Below are positions 62,943 to 64,000 of a stretch of 64,000 bases of DNA, one piece after another. Under the pieces are notes generated by a model. That model worked only from the letters and a program-made list of their open reading frames with translations. It had not been told where the DNA came from and searched no databases. This stretch comes from Notolepis coatsorum (Eukaryota; Chordata; Actinopteri; Aulopiformes; Paralepididae). Every line of letters begins with the position of its first letter. The first letter of the stretch is position 1. A program made the position numbers and the translations under genes. Where the stretch lies: NCBI GenBank assembly GCA_963971535.1, contig OZ020594.1:116099127-116163126 (forward strand), written 5' to 3'.

Positions 62943-64000
62943 TTTTTTTTCTTTTTTTACTTTTTTCTTTTCATGTCAACGTTAACACGCACAATTGAGC
63001 CAAAAGTCACTCAATTAATGACAGATTTCATTGATAAATTGAGGGAAAACTTTGCAAGTCGATTTGATGAATTTGACATGTCCAGAGAATTGATGCATTT
63101 TGTGAGCAACCCATTTGCCAATGTAGCTGCTATTTCCACAAAAGGAAAAGAGTTCCTTGCATCACTTCACATTGATGAAGGTCTCCTGCAACTTGAAATA
63201 ATTGACATGCAAGCATCATCTGCTCTGAAGCAGGCACTTGAGAATGAATCCACCACAACATTTTGGATAAAGTGTATTCATGTCAAGACATTCCCCAAAA
63301 TAAAAACGCTGGCAATATCTGTGCTAACAATGTTTGGCTCAACATACACCTGTGAATCCAGTTTCTCTCACATGAATGCCATTAAAACAAGCAACGTGCC
63401 TCCTTGACAAATGAGCATTTGCATCACTGTTTGTGGGTAGCCCTCACTTCCTATGAACCCTCTTTCTCTGCCATTGCCCAGTCAAAGAAGTGCAATCGCT
63501 CTCATTAGATGTGTGTAGGCTAGGCCTGTCTGCCCCCCACCCCCCTGATGTTTGAGAGTTAAGAGTGGACAATAAGTGCTAATAAGATGCTGTGATTTGC
63601 TGTTGTTGCACAGACATGAAGCACTTTTTCATAAGCTCAGCTGCACTATAATGTGTTTTTTTGTTCAAGTGTTGATGTTAGAATGTTCAGATGCACATCA
63701 TGCACTTGTTTGTTTTTTTATTTTATTTTTATATTGAAATGTTGAAGAGGAGATGTTGCAGTTGTTGCACAGTCATAAATGAAGCACTTTCTGCAGGAGA
63801 TGTTGCAGATGTGGCACATAAATGAAGCACTTTTTTTGAAAAGTATACTACTTTTGCAATGTAGTTAAATAAAAGTTGTGAAAATGTGGTTGCGTGTTGT
63901 GTCAAGTGTACATATATTCATAGCACGGGGAGGCGCCGTGGCAGTCCGGCCCCTGGCCCCTTGGGTTTCTGACAATGTGGCCCCCTGAACAATTTAGTTG
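62826..64000 (+). mobile_element. hAT element of GTF2IRD2 type, internally deleted, runs off the edge
   Basis: The left end is 'cagggctattcaactggcgg' and the right part 'gtggccccctgaacaattta' then 'gttg' at the window edge, where the reverse of the left terminus should follow. Between them lie only the transposase C-terminus (62973-63407) and 3' sequence, so the N-terminal part is deleted. The poly-A/T block at 62912-62968 marks the deletion area. The related element at 9588-11130 keeps the N-terminal part. Confidence 0.8.
62973..63407 (+). pseudogene. hAT transposase C-terminus
   Basis: The frame from the Met at 62973 reads TQLMTDFIDKLRENFASRFD, EFDMSRELMHFVSNPFANVA, then LLQLEIIDMQASSALKQALE and the hAT dimerisation region PKIKTLAISVLTMFGSTYTC, ESSFSHMNAIKTSN. 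This matches the C-terminal half of GTF2IRD2/ZBED-like hAT proteins, where 'TC E..FS.MN.IK' is strongly conserved. It is normally followed by 'LTNEHL', but here a stop comes just before that (tga at 63405). The N-terminal BED finger and most of the RNase H-like catalytic core are absent, so it cannot transpose. Confidence 0.8.

Overview
The window reads as teleost fish genomic DNA, although no species can be named from it. The evidence is a C2H2 zinc-finger gene of fish type, Rex1/CR1/L2-like and L1-like non-LTR retrotransposons, a BEL/Pao LTR retrotransposon primed by tRNA-Tyr, many hAT elements with 8-bp target duplications, PIF/Harbinger elements with 3-bp CWG duplications, tRNA-derived SINEs and several minisatellites. 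Almost the whole 64 kb is transposon-derived. Only two stretches look like host genes: the zinc-finger exon at 12831-15181 (minus) and a possible first coding exon at 53280-53412 (minus).

Layout. 1-2300: an A/T-rich minisatellite and unassigned sequence. 2300-5900: broken LINE pieces, one arranged as a 5' inversion. 5906-8145: a 5'-truncated Rex1/CR1-like LINE with an intact reverse transcriptase frame. 8390-9510: a local duplication and a small tandem repeat. 9590-12670: a GTF2IRD2-type hAT and a PIF/Harbinger remnant. 12700-15181: the zinc-finger exon (18 fingers, plus two decayed fingers past the stop). 15230-18540: hAT elements nested several deep. 18545-24690: one plus-strand LINE whose endonuclease segment is split by a minus-strand LINE and by a 31-bp minisatellite that grew out of the endonuclease coding sequence and then took in a SINE and two hATs. 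24745-27484: two related TIR elements, the larger with an embedded 5S rRNA-like sequence.

27485-45685 is a single L1-like LINE inflated to 18 kb. Its insertions are a Rex1/CR1-like LINE (itself split by a 9.1-kb BEL/Pao element with nearly identical 1.4-kb LTRs), a short LINE tail, a tandem-duplicated block with a SINE, a solo LTR, another LINE tail and a hAT. 45700-50940 holds hAT, foldback and piggyBac-like elements. 51106-52463 is a Harbinger-type element carrying a tRNA-Gly-like and a tRNA-Glu-like sequence on opposite strands, cleanly inserted in a LINE. 54157-55469 is a 40-bp minisatellite split by a LINE tail. The rest holds hATs, a second Harbinger with a recognisable DDE fragment, LINE and SINE pieces, and a GTF2IRD2-type hAT that runs off the right edge.

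The pieces do not form a pathway. The joint story is a layered insertion history that can be ordered from nesting, target duplications and LTR identity. The most unusual items are the coding-derived minisatellite with its reused hAT target site, the two DNA transposons that carry Pol III gene-like sequences, the threefold psi-K-x-E repeat in the zinc-finger protein, and a tandem duplication that copied the edge of a solo LTR.
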